Assembly (NCBI GenBank): GCA_030141605.1
Contig: JAQGDQ010000215.1
Span: forward strand, 1 to 35,000
Source: Tubiluchus corallicola
Taxonomy: Eukaryota > Priapulida > Priapulimorpha > Priapulimorphida > Tubiluchidae
Direction: 5' to 3'
DNA: 35,000 nucleotides
Shown here: piece after piece, positions 23,640 to 33,587 of the stretch
Position numbering within the stretch: the first letter of the stretch is position 1
Layout of the letters: the number at the start of each line of letters is the position of its first letter
Position numbers and translations under genes: made by a program
The notes under the pieces: generated by a model
The model's input: the letters and a program-made list of their open reading frames with translations, nothing else
Told to the model about the DNA's origin: nothing
The model's database searches: none

Positions 23640-24115
23640 AAGATTCTAGTAGTAATATTGTTAGTAAAAATGTTCTTGTGGTTATTACGTTGAAACTATT
23701 ACCCATTATTTGCTGGAAAGCTCTCTATATGCTGTAAGTAGAGAGCAACTCATACACAAGTTATCCAGCTTGCACATAAAAAATATTATTTCATTTGATA
23801 TTATTGTTTTGGATGCTGTATCTTTAATTAGCATACTCTTAAAGGGTAGCACTCTTCTAAACCATGACCAAAAAGAAATATATATAAAAATACTCGTCGA
23901 TTCGTTTATTAGTGTGGTTCATTTTATACCTTTTGCTTATTAGTACGTATATTGTACTATTGTATATATTTCATTGTACATTAATGTATTTCCATGTATT
24001 ACATCTTCAATAGTTACGTCAACTGTATCATTTCTTCTTCCTGAGGCCTCTTTATCAGTGGTTACTATGGCCAAAGGATTTCAATAATAAAAATATGGTT
24101 ATATAAAAAGAGATA
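23640..24115 (+). repeat. LINE-tail-like sequence and a short unknown frame
   Basis: A 77-codon frame (23710-23943) is unrecognised. From about 24040 CTGAGGCCTCTTTATCAGTG, then TATGGCCAAAGGATTTCAAT and AATAAAAAT look like the 3' UTR end of a LINE. Confidence 0.35.
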
Positions 24116-24631
24116 TGAAAAAGCTGGATTTATAAGCAATATCTCCAAAAAATTTATATGTCCAAAATAAGATTACGAAAATCAATAGCAAGCAAGCAAA
24201 GCCAGTAGTTCGGGTAAACTCCCCAAAACTGAATCACATTAACTACTAATTATTATTCGCAGACATAAACACCGAGTCGCTCACACTACATTTTATACTC
24301 TAAGATGCGCTCTGGAGACAACAGTTTGTTTTTACTGAATAAATTTTTACATAAAAGACAAATTATACTGACCTAGTTGAAGGCATTAACGCAGTTGATC
24401 TAGATTTTGCTTAAAACGTGGAATTTTTCTCGTTTTCTGAGTAATTTCCCAAATTTCACTTTCTAAAATTACACGGCTAAGCCTTTAATTGCAAAAAATA
24501 ACCAACAAACCGTAAAATTTGACTGACGACGTGCGACTTAGCTAGCGGAACGTAGTAACTATTTAGTGTCGTCTTCCTCCCCCCAAAAGCACCCCCCCAA
24601 AGGCGAAATGCCCTTAACTTAGGCGATACGG
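24116..24631. other. No recognised gene
   Basis: AT-rich, with a C-rich patch near 24577-24600. Nothing supportable. Confidence 0.5.
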
Positions 24632-25000
24632 TGTCCTTTAGGTGGTACACCTATTAATCCCTTATTTTATGCTGACGATCTGTGTTTAATTGCTCCCTCT
24701 ACACAGATACTACAAAATTGCTTGATTGCTCTGAACAATATACTAAACATATTGATATTATAATTAATGCTTCGAAGACGAAATCCGTGTATCTTATTCC
24801 CAATGAATTTAGGAATGTCAGTTTTGCTAATGTAACTTTGCAAGGAGAACCGATTGAACTCGAACAGGAAGTAAAATATCTTGATCACATAATTAACGAT
24901 AATTATAATGACGATGTTGATATTTTAAAATCAATTGCACCTTTTTTATATTCGATTTTATATTCTTTGTCAACTTTTTACTGTTCTAACCTCTAGATCA
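24632..25000 (+). pseudogene. LINE reverse transcriptase fragment with YADD box
   Basis: Two frames joined by a frameshift near 24735. The first reads RCPLGGTPINPLFYADDLCL then IAPS; YADD is the catalytic RT motif. The second reads INASKTKSVYLIP, then EQEVKYLDHIINDNYNDDVD, matching the N..KS/KT and KYLGHxI motifs that follow. The frameshift and missing flanks show it is dead. Confidence 0.85.
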
Positions 25001-25141
25001 CTATTAGAAAATTATAAGCGGCCTAGCATTTTGCATTGACGAAGTTTTTTGCTTACCGTAGGGACACCACAGCATGTAGAATATGTGCCGAAAATGGCTG
25101 TAATCATTTCAAAGTCATTTTACGTAAAATAAAATACATAA

Positions 25142-25203
<62 letters not shown>

Positions 25204-25258
25204 TAATAATAATAATAATAATAATAATGGTAATAATAACAATAATAATAATAATAAT
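25142..25258. repeat. (AAT)n microsatellite
   Basis: About 39 triplets with a few AAC and GGT interruptions, 140 bp after the LINE fragment. Confidence 0.95.
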
Positions 25259-26161
25259 AGCTTTGGAGCAAAACAACAAATATCAATTTTTTCTAAACAA
25301 GAGTGTGAGAAGACTTGGATTATGGCTGGATTTGAAGTACGTAGTGGAGACCACAAACCCCTTCTTATCGAGGGGCGCTTTAACAAAATCTCAACAGCTC
25401 GCTAACCAATCCAGCATTTGCAAGTGCCAAAGTACTTACAGTCTATGCTAGAGACTAATAAGATTACAGTTGTTTTATAACTGGTTTATAGCACAGAAAA
25501 ATATAATGGTGGTTAATTAATTATTTACAATTCTAATTTCCATGCTCATTAAGAATCTTGAAATATAATCCAGAACCATTTATTTTACATGGCGGCTATT
25601 TCTGATTGGGATTATTTTTGATATTTATGCCCGTATCTATTGGAAATTTAAATCCTGAAGTACTTTATCAAAAGGTTTTATTAAAAAGTGAACAACTTCT
25701 CGATTTTAATACAAATCGAGAGCATTTCAGACACACACTTCAGAATTCGCGTTTGTGTAAGTAAAAAGTGCAGCACTTTAACAGACGGAATTAAAGAAAA
25801 GATCAAGTCTTCTAGGAGGTCAGGCTTATTTCGGTGCTCGCGAAAAATGTTGGAAGGATTTAGCAATAAAAGTACAATAAGCGCCTCGCGTAATTAGTAA
25901 AATCATTTTAAAGTCGCGATCACTTCATGCTTTGGCGCTCCCATTTTCAATGTCCTTCCTCCGATGACATCATTCGTCTTGAAGAAACGTTAATTTTGGT
26001 CGAAAGTATAATACGTTTTTACAAAAAAATTGATAGCTAATTTTCTTATGTTTGACGTGAACATTAGGCAAGCTGCAGACGTTTGGAATAGTTTACGGAA
26101 AGCCACGACGCGCTTACGAAAAGTCACGAACTCTCAAAGTTACGTGACGATCTTCAAGTGA
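25259..26161. other. Unassigned; one weak coding-like patch
   Basis: Around 25740-25890 the plus strand reads KKCSTLTDGIKEKIKSSRRS then GLFRCSRKMLEGFSNKS. It is charged and coding-like but I do not recognise it. The minus strand of the same patch, in another frame, gives FQHFSRAPK...PPRRLDLFF with stops. Possibly an old repeat. Confidence 0.3.
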
Positions 26162-26200
26162 ATGGCGGCAACCACCACGCCTGAAAATTTATATTCAGAG
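26162..26200 (+). other. Candidate first exon, unidentified plus-strand gene
   Basis: ATGGCGGCAACCACCACG begins MAATTTPENLYSE and meets GAG|GTAGTA. A possible acceptor at about 26332 (ATTCCTTTAAG|TTCGC) would continue FAKIERRVLLYLGS before a stop. It is preceded by a locally CpG-rich stretch (26100-26160). No homology is recognised; this may be chance. Confidence 0.2.
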
Positions 26201-26859
26201 GTAGTATATTTTAAAATTAAGCATTATAAGCATGTGCGAATTATTTGCAAATTTCTTTGTTATATTTTTCTAAGTTTAAGTTATAAAAATAAAATAAACC
26301 CTACATACTGAGTGACTTGCTTATTCCTTTAAGTTCGCAAAGATAGAACGGCGTGTTTTATTGTATCTGGGGAGCTAAGCCAGGCACAAGCCGTGTTGTA
26401 ACTTTCGTACAAAAGCCTCCCCCCTCCACCAAATTAGATAAGTGTCTTATTAATAGACGCAGTACCAAAGACAACAATGGGCATAATTATAGCATCATTG
26501 GTAAACTTGAAGAAAGTAGTTCAGGATTCAGTCCAGCAAATATTATTAACTTATTAAGTTCACCCTGTGCATAATTCTCAAGGTCTTTTCACAGTGTAAA
26601 TATAGTTTCAAAATCAGCTTGCAATGTGTGTATATATATATTGGTTTTTCCACTTTAATACAATACGAGGTTTATGTTCCAAATTATGGCTTGTTTTCAA
26701 TATAGGTCAACCTATTGGGTACTTTTATGGATAATTACAGTGATTGACTATAGACAACAATCAACCAAGTTCTCTTACTGTAGAAGAACAAGGAAAACGG
26801 CTGAATGAAAATAACAGTAAGACACGAAAATTCATGTAAGGGGAACGTCTTTCTGTAGA
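26201..26859. other. No recognised gene
   Basis: A 73-codon open frame at 26353-26574 lacks an ATG and known motifs. Otherwise AT-rich. Confidence 0.4.
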
Positions 26860-27240
26860 CTCTCCTGCACTGAAGTGGTGTATTTAAAACATTTAGTGTA
26901 TTTATCAGCATTTAAAACAAAATTAAAATCACTAATATTAACCAGATATGATATACCATCACGCCAGTACGACAACATACACACTAATTCAGAATTCATA
27001 TACCCACGGCCATATTAATTAAATCATCGTTTTTTTTTCTTTTTTTTGTGCATAGTTGTAAATATGTTTGATTTTATTCGTCATTACTGCACAGTAGTTT
27101 AGATTGCACTGACGCATTTGCCTTCAGCAGTGTAAGTTTTTATTAACTAGCGCTGATTGATCATCTCTGTAAAGTTTTTATCAGTGATTATCAATGTATT
27201 TTAATAGCAAATAAAGATTATTATATATATATATTTAAGT
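26860..27240 (+). repeat. Probable LINE 3' end
   Basis: A coding-like tail (FKTFSVFISAFKTKLKSLIL) is followed by an AT-rich UTR-like stretch, AATAAAGATTATT, and a short (TA)n tail. This is typical of non-LTR element 3' ends. Only the end is present. Confidence 0.4.
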
Positions 27241-27597
27241 TTTGTACATTTTTTTGAGCATTCCAGGAAAGTTAATGAGCAAAAAACGTTACGTTATACG
27301 TGATTACGTTTTTTTCATTAAAATAACATGCATAGCATGATTTGGTTTTTCAATTAGTACTTTCCCAGTCACTAACGCAAAGATGTTAAAGGGAACGAGA
27401 GCTTATCTTAAAGCTTGTCCTAAAAACTTTCTTTACAAAGTTGCATTACTTTGCATTACACTTGCTTGTTTGAAAGACTTATGCAAAACTATGCGACTAG
27501 AAAAGAAAATTCCTAGTACAAGTAATTTAAAATATTCGCGCTAGCACTGATTCACCAAAAAACACATTATTATATTATTAATCTTAAGCTATGACTT

Positions 27598-27950
27598 CAC
27601 GTGCGCGTAAAGCGTAATGCATGCACGACAGTTTCTATTTAAACATGTGGGAGTGTTTCCATATGTACGCAATGCGTGATGCGTGATCCATATTCACTCG
27701 AACGTGATGGCTACCGTCTGAATACGCATCACGCGGCAATACGCAGACAGGAAATCGCCGTTGCCTAGGTGATTTAGCGAGCTTCCTACATTATTATTCC
27801 TACACTTATTATTCGCACACTTACAATTTCCTACATTTACGAACAGCGACCAAAAACGGCGGAAAGAGCGCAGTGAGCTTTGTTAATACGCATACGCGTT
27901 CACCGACACATGGAAACAGTCAATAGGCATTACGGATCACGCGCACATAG
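27598..27950. mobile_element. MITE of about 350 bp with CpG-rich inverted ends
   Basis: Left end CACGTGCGCGTAAAGCGTAA TGC... ...GACAGTTTCTAT; the right end reverse-complemented reads TGTGCGCGTGATCCGTAATG then CC...GACTGTTTCCAT. Internal inverted ATGCGTGATCC-type motifs repeat. No coding content. Family unassigned; the target duplication was not resolved. Confidence 0.6.
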
Positions 27951-29656
27951 AGCCGTAGCTTTATTGACAACAAGATAAAGTAATTTTTACTTTTGATTAG
28001 TTAATGAAGTGTGCAGTATGAATGCTCTGATTATTTTTTCCAACTCTTTTTTTCCGCAATGTTATCTAAACTTGTTTTAGACTTTCCTGCTATATACCAC
28101 TATGGACCTATCGTCAAAATGGCTGAGCTTAACAATCATCGCGGGAGTTTAGATACACAAGTTTTGTACAGCGTTGCTGCTAACACAAACTCTGTGCACA
28201 ATAAGACAATATGTAGGTGATACAAAATTTCACGACAACTTTTTTCAACTTTATTTAAGTAAAGGGTTTTCTTGTCCTTGAAGCACATTTTCCTGTACAG
28301 AAGGTCACGTTCGACCCAGGTAAGATTTTAATCGGATTGAGCCGCTTGAACTGGACTTGCATGCAGTTGTTATCAAGATCAAGAGATAAAAACAGGACAC
28401 GGCAGAGGCATAGAACCCACGACATTTCTGTCAAAAATAAAACGAAATTCCAGTGTCGTTAAGGAGCAACACGTGTTCAAGGAAAAGGGAAACAGTTGGC
28501 GTCCATATTATTACTAACCCCCAGTAAAGAAACTTGTTGCTTTCTTGAACACTTATGTACGACCGCTAGCAGTTGGTAATTCAACTTCACATCGAATAAC
28601 ATGAACAACAATCTTTTACGAAAGAGTCAAGCTTGGGTAATGTTTGACTACTACTAGAACACTTATATTGAGAAAAAAAAATGAAGATGAGATCTATATG
28701 TCCCACGTAGCAGTATTGTATTCACACGACTTCGCAACTTTATCCCTTTAGCTCATTCTAACACAACCTTGATTTCTTCGCTCCCGTGAGAACACTCATA
28801 CTCAGCTAAGACAGCAATCATTCTTAAACTATAACGAACTGCCTGCCCAACAAACTTAGATATTTTTTAGGTCAATTGGTCCCAGAGACTATTATACGCA
28901 TTTACAAAATGTTCCTTAGGGATGAAATGACCCAAAGGGTACATTTCCTGGTAAAATAATTTAGTTACAAATGAACTAGGTTGAATGTAAAACTCAATAA
29001 ACTAAGAGTACAAACCTGTGGTACCTGACTTTCTAGGGGTTTCTACATAATACTTTCAAATTTTGTTTACAGAAAGCGCGAAAGCTAGACTACCATTGAT
29101 GTTTTTGGCTACAATGGCTGCTAGTTATCAATTTTTCGTATGCCATTATTTACTAACAAGATAATAGCGTGCTGGTTAAAGACCCTGCTATTATTGATGC
29201 CAAGTGTTCTAGTTTCTTTGACGTTTTATTCATAAATCACTAATACATGCTTTGTGTACAAATACTATATTATTGCTGAATTAGTTTACTTGCTATTGTT
29301 TATTTATCAGCCTCATAAACAGAGATAGCTTGTTCAGATGACCCAAAACGAAAGTGACAGGCAAAATTGATCGTGAGAGTAAACAACTCTGCCATTGTAG
29401 GTATAGCACCATCCGGGCGGGACCGTTCCCCGGGGTGCCACAACTGCTCGTCTTAGGGGTCAAAATAATTTCTAGGGAAAGGGTAAATTGCATTTTATGT
29501 CCCATAAAGATAAAATATTGCTTTGGTAAATCATGAGAAGATTACAATTGCAAAACAGGTCCTCCATGAAATGTTAAATCCACCCCAGTGTTACTAAGCT
29601 AGCCTATAGTCCCACCCACATATGTAGCCCACGGCCTACTTCACGTTATTACCCAC
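27951..29656. other. No recognised gene; several weak frames
   Basis: At 28121 a Kozak-like CAAAATGG starts MAELNNHRGSLDTQVLYSV, with a possible donor AATAT|GTAGGT after 28210. A 70-codon minus frame (29293-29505) has no match. Neither is supportable as a gene. The right part includes the distal promoter of the gene that starts near 29814. Confidence 0.4.
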
Positions 29657-29816
29657 CCAATCAGAAGATAATGACTAAGCATTCTCTGCGCAGGCTTCCA
29701 GTGCTAAAACAGAGGGGTAATTAATTTCAACCACGCTTCTACACTCGGATGAGAATGGTGTCAGATTTTCACATAGTCCATATAAAGCCGAGTCGCAAGT
29801 CTGGATGCCCATCAGT
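29657..29816 (+). promoter_or_regulatory. Core promoter of the Gly-rich secreted protein gene
   Basis: CCAAT near 29657 (CACCCAATCAG). TATAAAG at 29781-29787. A TCAGT initiator at 29812-29816 lies about 33 bp after the TATA start, the standard distance. Forty bases later comes a consensus donor (AACA|GTAAGTAA, exon end 29852), so the first exon is non-coding. Such a compact TATA promoter fits a strongly, tissue-restricted expressed gene (inference). Confidence 0.7.
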
Positions 29817-29852
29817 GGTTTAGAGTTGTCTGTTATAACAGCAAGTGTAACA
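29814..29852 (+). other. Non-coding first exon (5' UTR)
   Basis: Runs from the predicted initiator to AACA|GTAAGTAA. It has no ATG. Intron 1 runs to the TTTCAG at 30465-30470. Confidence 0.6.
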
Positions 29853-30012
29853 GTAAGTAAATGGATGCTGGATTAGAAGATCTATGAGTTGTTAGCAACG
29901 ATGGTGTTGTTCTTGTAATTTCAGTGAAGTGGTGATAAAGTTAAACCGTGGATGTAAAGCGAAACGTCATCTATGTTTCAAAAAAATGGTTTTAACGCAG
30001 CAGTAAATGGAT

Positions 30013-30297
30013 AATTTATCAAACGATGTCACTGTTTTGTCTATTGATACGTTTAATATTTCTAAACGTCTTAATTCAAATAATTAATCAAACGATGTCA
30101 CTACTGTTTTGTCTATTGATACGTTTAATATTTCTAGACTTTTTAATTCAAATAATTTATCAAACGATGTCACTACTGTTTTGTCTATTTATACGTTTAA
30201 TATTTCTAAACTTCTTAATTCAAATAATTTATCAAACGATCTCAGTTTTTTGCCTATTGATACGCTTCATATTACTAAACCTTTTTAATTAAAATAT
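30013..30297. repeat. 72-bp tandem repeat, four copies, in intron 1
   Basis: Copies start near 30013, 30082, 30154 and 30226 (spacing 69, 72, 72) with ATTTATCAAACGATGTCACT then TGTTTTGTCTATTGATACG. The LLIRLIFLNFLIQII frame is a by-product. Confidence 0.9.
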
Positions 30298-30476
30298 TTT
30301 TATAAATAAAATCGTACTGTTGGTATTTTAGATCATTTACCGACAAATTAAATTTGCTCATAATTTTGAAATACTGTCAGTTTCAAATAAAGAAAACAAT
30401 GAAATTAATATCTGAGGCGATGACATTTAAAATGTTGAGTCAATAATAATGATATGGACGATCATTTCAGGATCAA

Positions 30477-30784
30477 ATGAAGACACTCATCGTCTTATCA
30501 GCCTTGCTGGCGGCCGCCCTGGCCAGTGAAGGTTACGGGTCACGTGGTAGCTATCAGCCATCATTCGGCGGCACACAGGACCAGTATGGGCCAAAGCCAA
30601 AGGGTTTCTTTAAACCCACTCACTATGGACCAGTGAGTAAAGCCAGACTGACAGGACACGGCCAGAGAAGCCAAGGCCATGGATTTGACAGGAGCGGGAA
30701 GTCATACGGAAAGTTGTATGCTAATGACAACGCGCATGCGCAAGAACAGAATGCCAGGAAGAGAGGATATTTCTTTGACTACGC
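30477..30784 (+). CDS. Coding exon 1: signal peptide and basic domain
   Basis: 102 codons plus two bases. If the intron is not removed, the frame stops at the TAA inside the donor (GCG TAA), giving a 103-residue protein ending FFDYA, almost exactly the spliced junction sequence. GC-rich relative to its surroundings. Confidence 0.85.
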
Positions 30785-32637
30785 GTAAGATTTGTTCAAT
30801 TTTTCTTCTATTTATGATGTTAAGGACATTTTTTGGAAAACTCCGTGGGATTAATTTTAACACTATGGAAATTCTGAGGCTTAGGATAAATTTGATAAAA
30901 AATATCATTATTATGAATATTTACCAAATTGCAAAACATAAAGGAGTCAAAAACTCATAAATACAACGTATGTTCACTAAACAAGTGTTATTCTATAGCA
31001 AAAAAGACCAAAAGTCTTACGATAATAAGACTCCGACTGAAATGACTAAATAAACAGTAATGACAGAAGTTATATTTACATATTTACAAAAAACAAACAC
31101 AAGTATGTCCATGTAACATATGTCAAAAGCATGTACCATACCACATACCATGCGGATGCGGATGCGTTTTTGGAACGCGGATTAGATAAAATCAGTTTAT
31201 ATGTTTTTCAATGCACAGTGCGGATGCGTTATCCTTTTTCTGCAGCTATTTCCTACTGATTTTTTTCCCGCAGCTGTTCCGCGTTAGGAAACGCATCCGC
31301 ATTCGCATGCTACATAAACGCCACTTAATTCTAATAAACTATTTTTAGAGGCTTTCGAATTTATGCGGTTCTTCGTTGATTTGCGACAAATATAATAATA
31401 TATTGACTACTGAAATTCTGGATTTCGTGACTCTATTACACTTATTTCGAGCACGAAAAAAACAAATTTAGTCTAAGCTCAAAATCTAATAAAAACTCCA
31501 TAACCTGATTACATATGCATTGGTAATGTAGAGCATAAATAATACACACATCATCTTGTATATTGTTAGGAGGATCTAAAATCACTTACGCATATGAAGA
31601 CTAGTAATGGTATAGTCACAACCATTAAAATTTTGCATAATCTACATGGACTGTGCCTTTTCTCTCAACGGTTATAACAAAAGACTGCAAACAATTTCAC
31701 CAGATAAACTACAAAACTGTAATTCTATATCTCCTTCTGATCAAAGGACATGTCTACACTCTACATGTCTGTTTACACAATAGTCGCATTGTTTTTCCAA
31801 ATGATATTCATTGTAGACAACGCTTCAAGTAAGAGGCTAAGCTCAAACAGTTTGTAGCGGATTATCATTTATTGGTCAACAGGTCAGCTGACTAACCTTT
31901 CAACCTGTATTAATAATTATTAATTGTTAAGAATTGCAACCGCCTCGCCGGTAAAGAACAATTAACTTCGTGAGGTAATCGCGGGTCAAGAAGTCCGTAC
32001 GTGGTTAGACAACTCATCGAAGGTTTGACCAAAGCAGCAGGCTACACAACATAAGCCTTTCTTTTCGCTTTCTAATTACAAAGAAGAATTCTTCTTACAT
32101 GCTGTTTTCAAGCAGCCAGTTTTAGAAGGCACAGATTAGAATACGATGTACAGAAGTATTTTTGAAGTTTCAATTTGCTATAACTGGAAAGGCTTGGCTA
32201 TAGATTAGTAAATAATGGACTTGTTAATGTTTATTCTAACGCTGTGTGCTTTTCTGTTACTGCACTTTGTTTTATAATGTTTTATGGACTTTTAAATACG
32301 TCTGACATGATGATGATGACGACGACGATGACGCGAATTTATTAATTTTTTTAAATTACTGTATAAATTTATTAAATTATTTATTAAATTACTGTCATAT
32401 TGATTATATACGTTTCATTTCAGCGAGGGGCACAAATTTTACGTTCCACGAAAGCTGTACAAGTATGACATCGAGCAACCATTGATTGGCTACGTTGACG
32501 ACTACGGTTATGGAGGCGGCGGTGGTTACGGAAAAGGCCATGGTGGTGGTGGCTATGATGACGGCGGCTACGGTGGTGGTCATGGTGGAGGATATGGGGG
32601 TGGTCATGGTGGAGGATATGGGGGTGGTTATCACTGA
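30477..32637 (+). CDS. Secreted Gly/His/Tyr-rich matrix-type protein, 173 aa
   Basis: Join 30477-30784 and 32424-32637. Exon 2 follows ATCATTTCAG, with the ATG six bases in. Its donor GACTACGC|GTAAGA pairs in phase with TTTCATTTCAG|CGAGGGG, restoring Ala. Residues 1-16 are a signal peptide (MKTLIVLSALLAAALA). Residues 17-93 are Gly/Ser/Lys-rich and basic. RKR (94-96) is a likely furin-type site. Then comes a compact segment (GHKFYVPRKLYKYDIEQPLI) and, from 131, a tail of GGGH/GGGY repeats with Asp-Asp-Gly. No cysteine. It resembles invertebrate glycine-rich shell, cuticle or byssal matrix proteins in style, but I do not recognise a named family. Confidence 0.8.
30785..32423 (+). other. Intron 2 of the Gly-rich gene
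   Basis: 1.6 kb, AT-rich. Contains a small MITE (31149-31309) and a GATGATGATGACGACGACG run near 32307. No other gene seen. Confidence 0.7.
31149..31309. mobile_element. MITE of about 160 bp in intron 2
   Basis: Left CATGCGGATGCGGATGCGTT then TTTGGAACGCGG; right, reverse-complemented, CATGCGAATGCGGATGCGTT then TCCTAACGCGG. Near-perfect 32-bp terminal inverted repeats, with an extra internal GTGCGGATGCGTTA near 31219. TA is present on both flanks, consistent with a TA target. Non-coding. Confidence 0.75.
32424..32637 (+). CDS. Coding exon 2: Gly-rich tail
   Basis: Starts in the frame set by the preceding exon and ends YHGGG-type repeats with ...GGGYH and TGA. The last 18-bp units (GGTGGAGGATATGGGGGT) are near-identical, showing recent expansion. 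Confidence 0.85.
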
Positions 32638-33587
32638 AATGGGATTATTTACTGAAAATGTCTATGACCTGGACTGGAAAGTGCCCATTTTGTACTTTTC
32701 AAAGTAGAAGTTAACCAAAGATAAAAAAGAAATTGTAAGATCTCTCGAAGTGTTGCTTAAATTATCCACTAAACGCGTCTATAAGACAAATTTAATTCAA
32801 CTAATTCAACTTTGCTTTTCAGCACTCCTCCTGTACATTTTGACGAGTAAATATAAAAATGTATTGCTAATTTCACATTCAAAATGAAAGCTAAGATGTG
32901 AGTCTGGGACTACAGTATTTTAATACACGACCTAAGGCATAGTCTAGTATGTTGGCGACAAATATTGGCAGCAATGTTCGCGTTATTGTAAATAGCATAA
33001 CTGTGATTTCATTGTTTTAGTTTAGGTTATTGCAAGTTTTTAGGCAAGTTAAGAAATTGTTTTTTAAGTGACAACTTTTATGGCCCTAAAATTGTCACAG
33101 TTGCTCAAGATGTAGTACGGTAGCATGTTCGTATCATAAGTGAAGTGTATCTTGTACATAAATGGTGCTGTGATTGTTGTTTTTGTTGTTCTCCGAAATA
33201 TTGTTTTTGTACCTTAGCACACAGTTGTTACATAAACTTGTTAGAAATAATAAACGGAATTATGTTGATAATTTTTCGTTCGCTTTTACATGTAGTATAT
33301 GTAACAGGTATTAATACAGGCATACTGCCTCAGCTGTGTTGTAAATATGTACAGTTATTTCAACTACATAAAAAATTATGCAGTTTAATAGAATTTAAAC
33401 CACGAAACGGTAAATTATTATCTGCTTGCTTTCTGAACCGATATGAGCATACTCAAGCCATTAAATATTTAAAATTTTAATTTCAAAATTATTTACTACT
33501 GATGGAATAAACACAAAATTATTTTGATTTTTTAAAAACCAAACGAATGAGCAAAAGTGTAAAAGTCGCGTCTTAGCCTGGATTTGA
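32638..33587 (+). other. 3' UTR and downstream region of the Gly-rich gene
   Basis: The first clear AATAAA is at 33249-33254, giving a UTR of about 630 bases. A second lies near 33504. A 111-codon frame without ATG (33145-33480) is Cys-rich but unrecognised and overlaps the UTR. Confidence 0.5.
33249..33254 (+). terminator. Possible polyadenylation signal AATAAA
   Basis: First canonical hexamer after the stop at 32637. A variant signal nearer the stop (for example TATAAA near 32853) cannot be excluded. Confidence 0.4.

Noticed and set aside
28011-28220. Plus-strand frame including MAELNNHRGSLD
   Set aside because: Lacks family resemblance and a convincing donor or partner exon; noted within the intergenic entry only.
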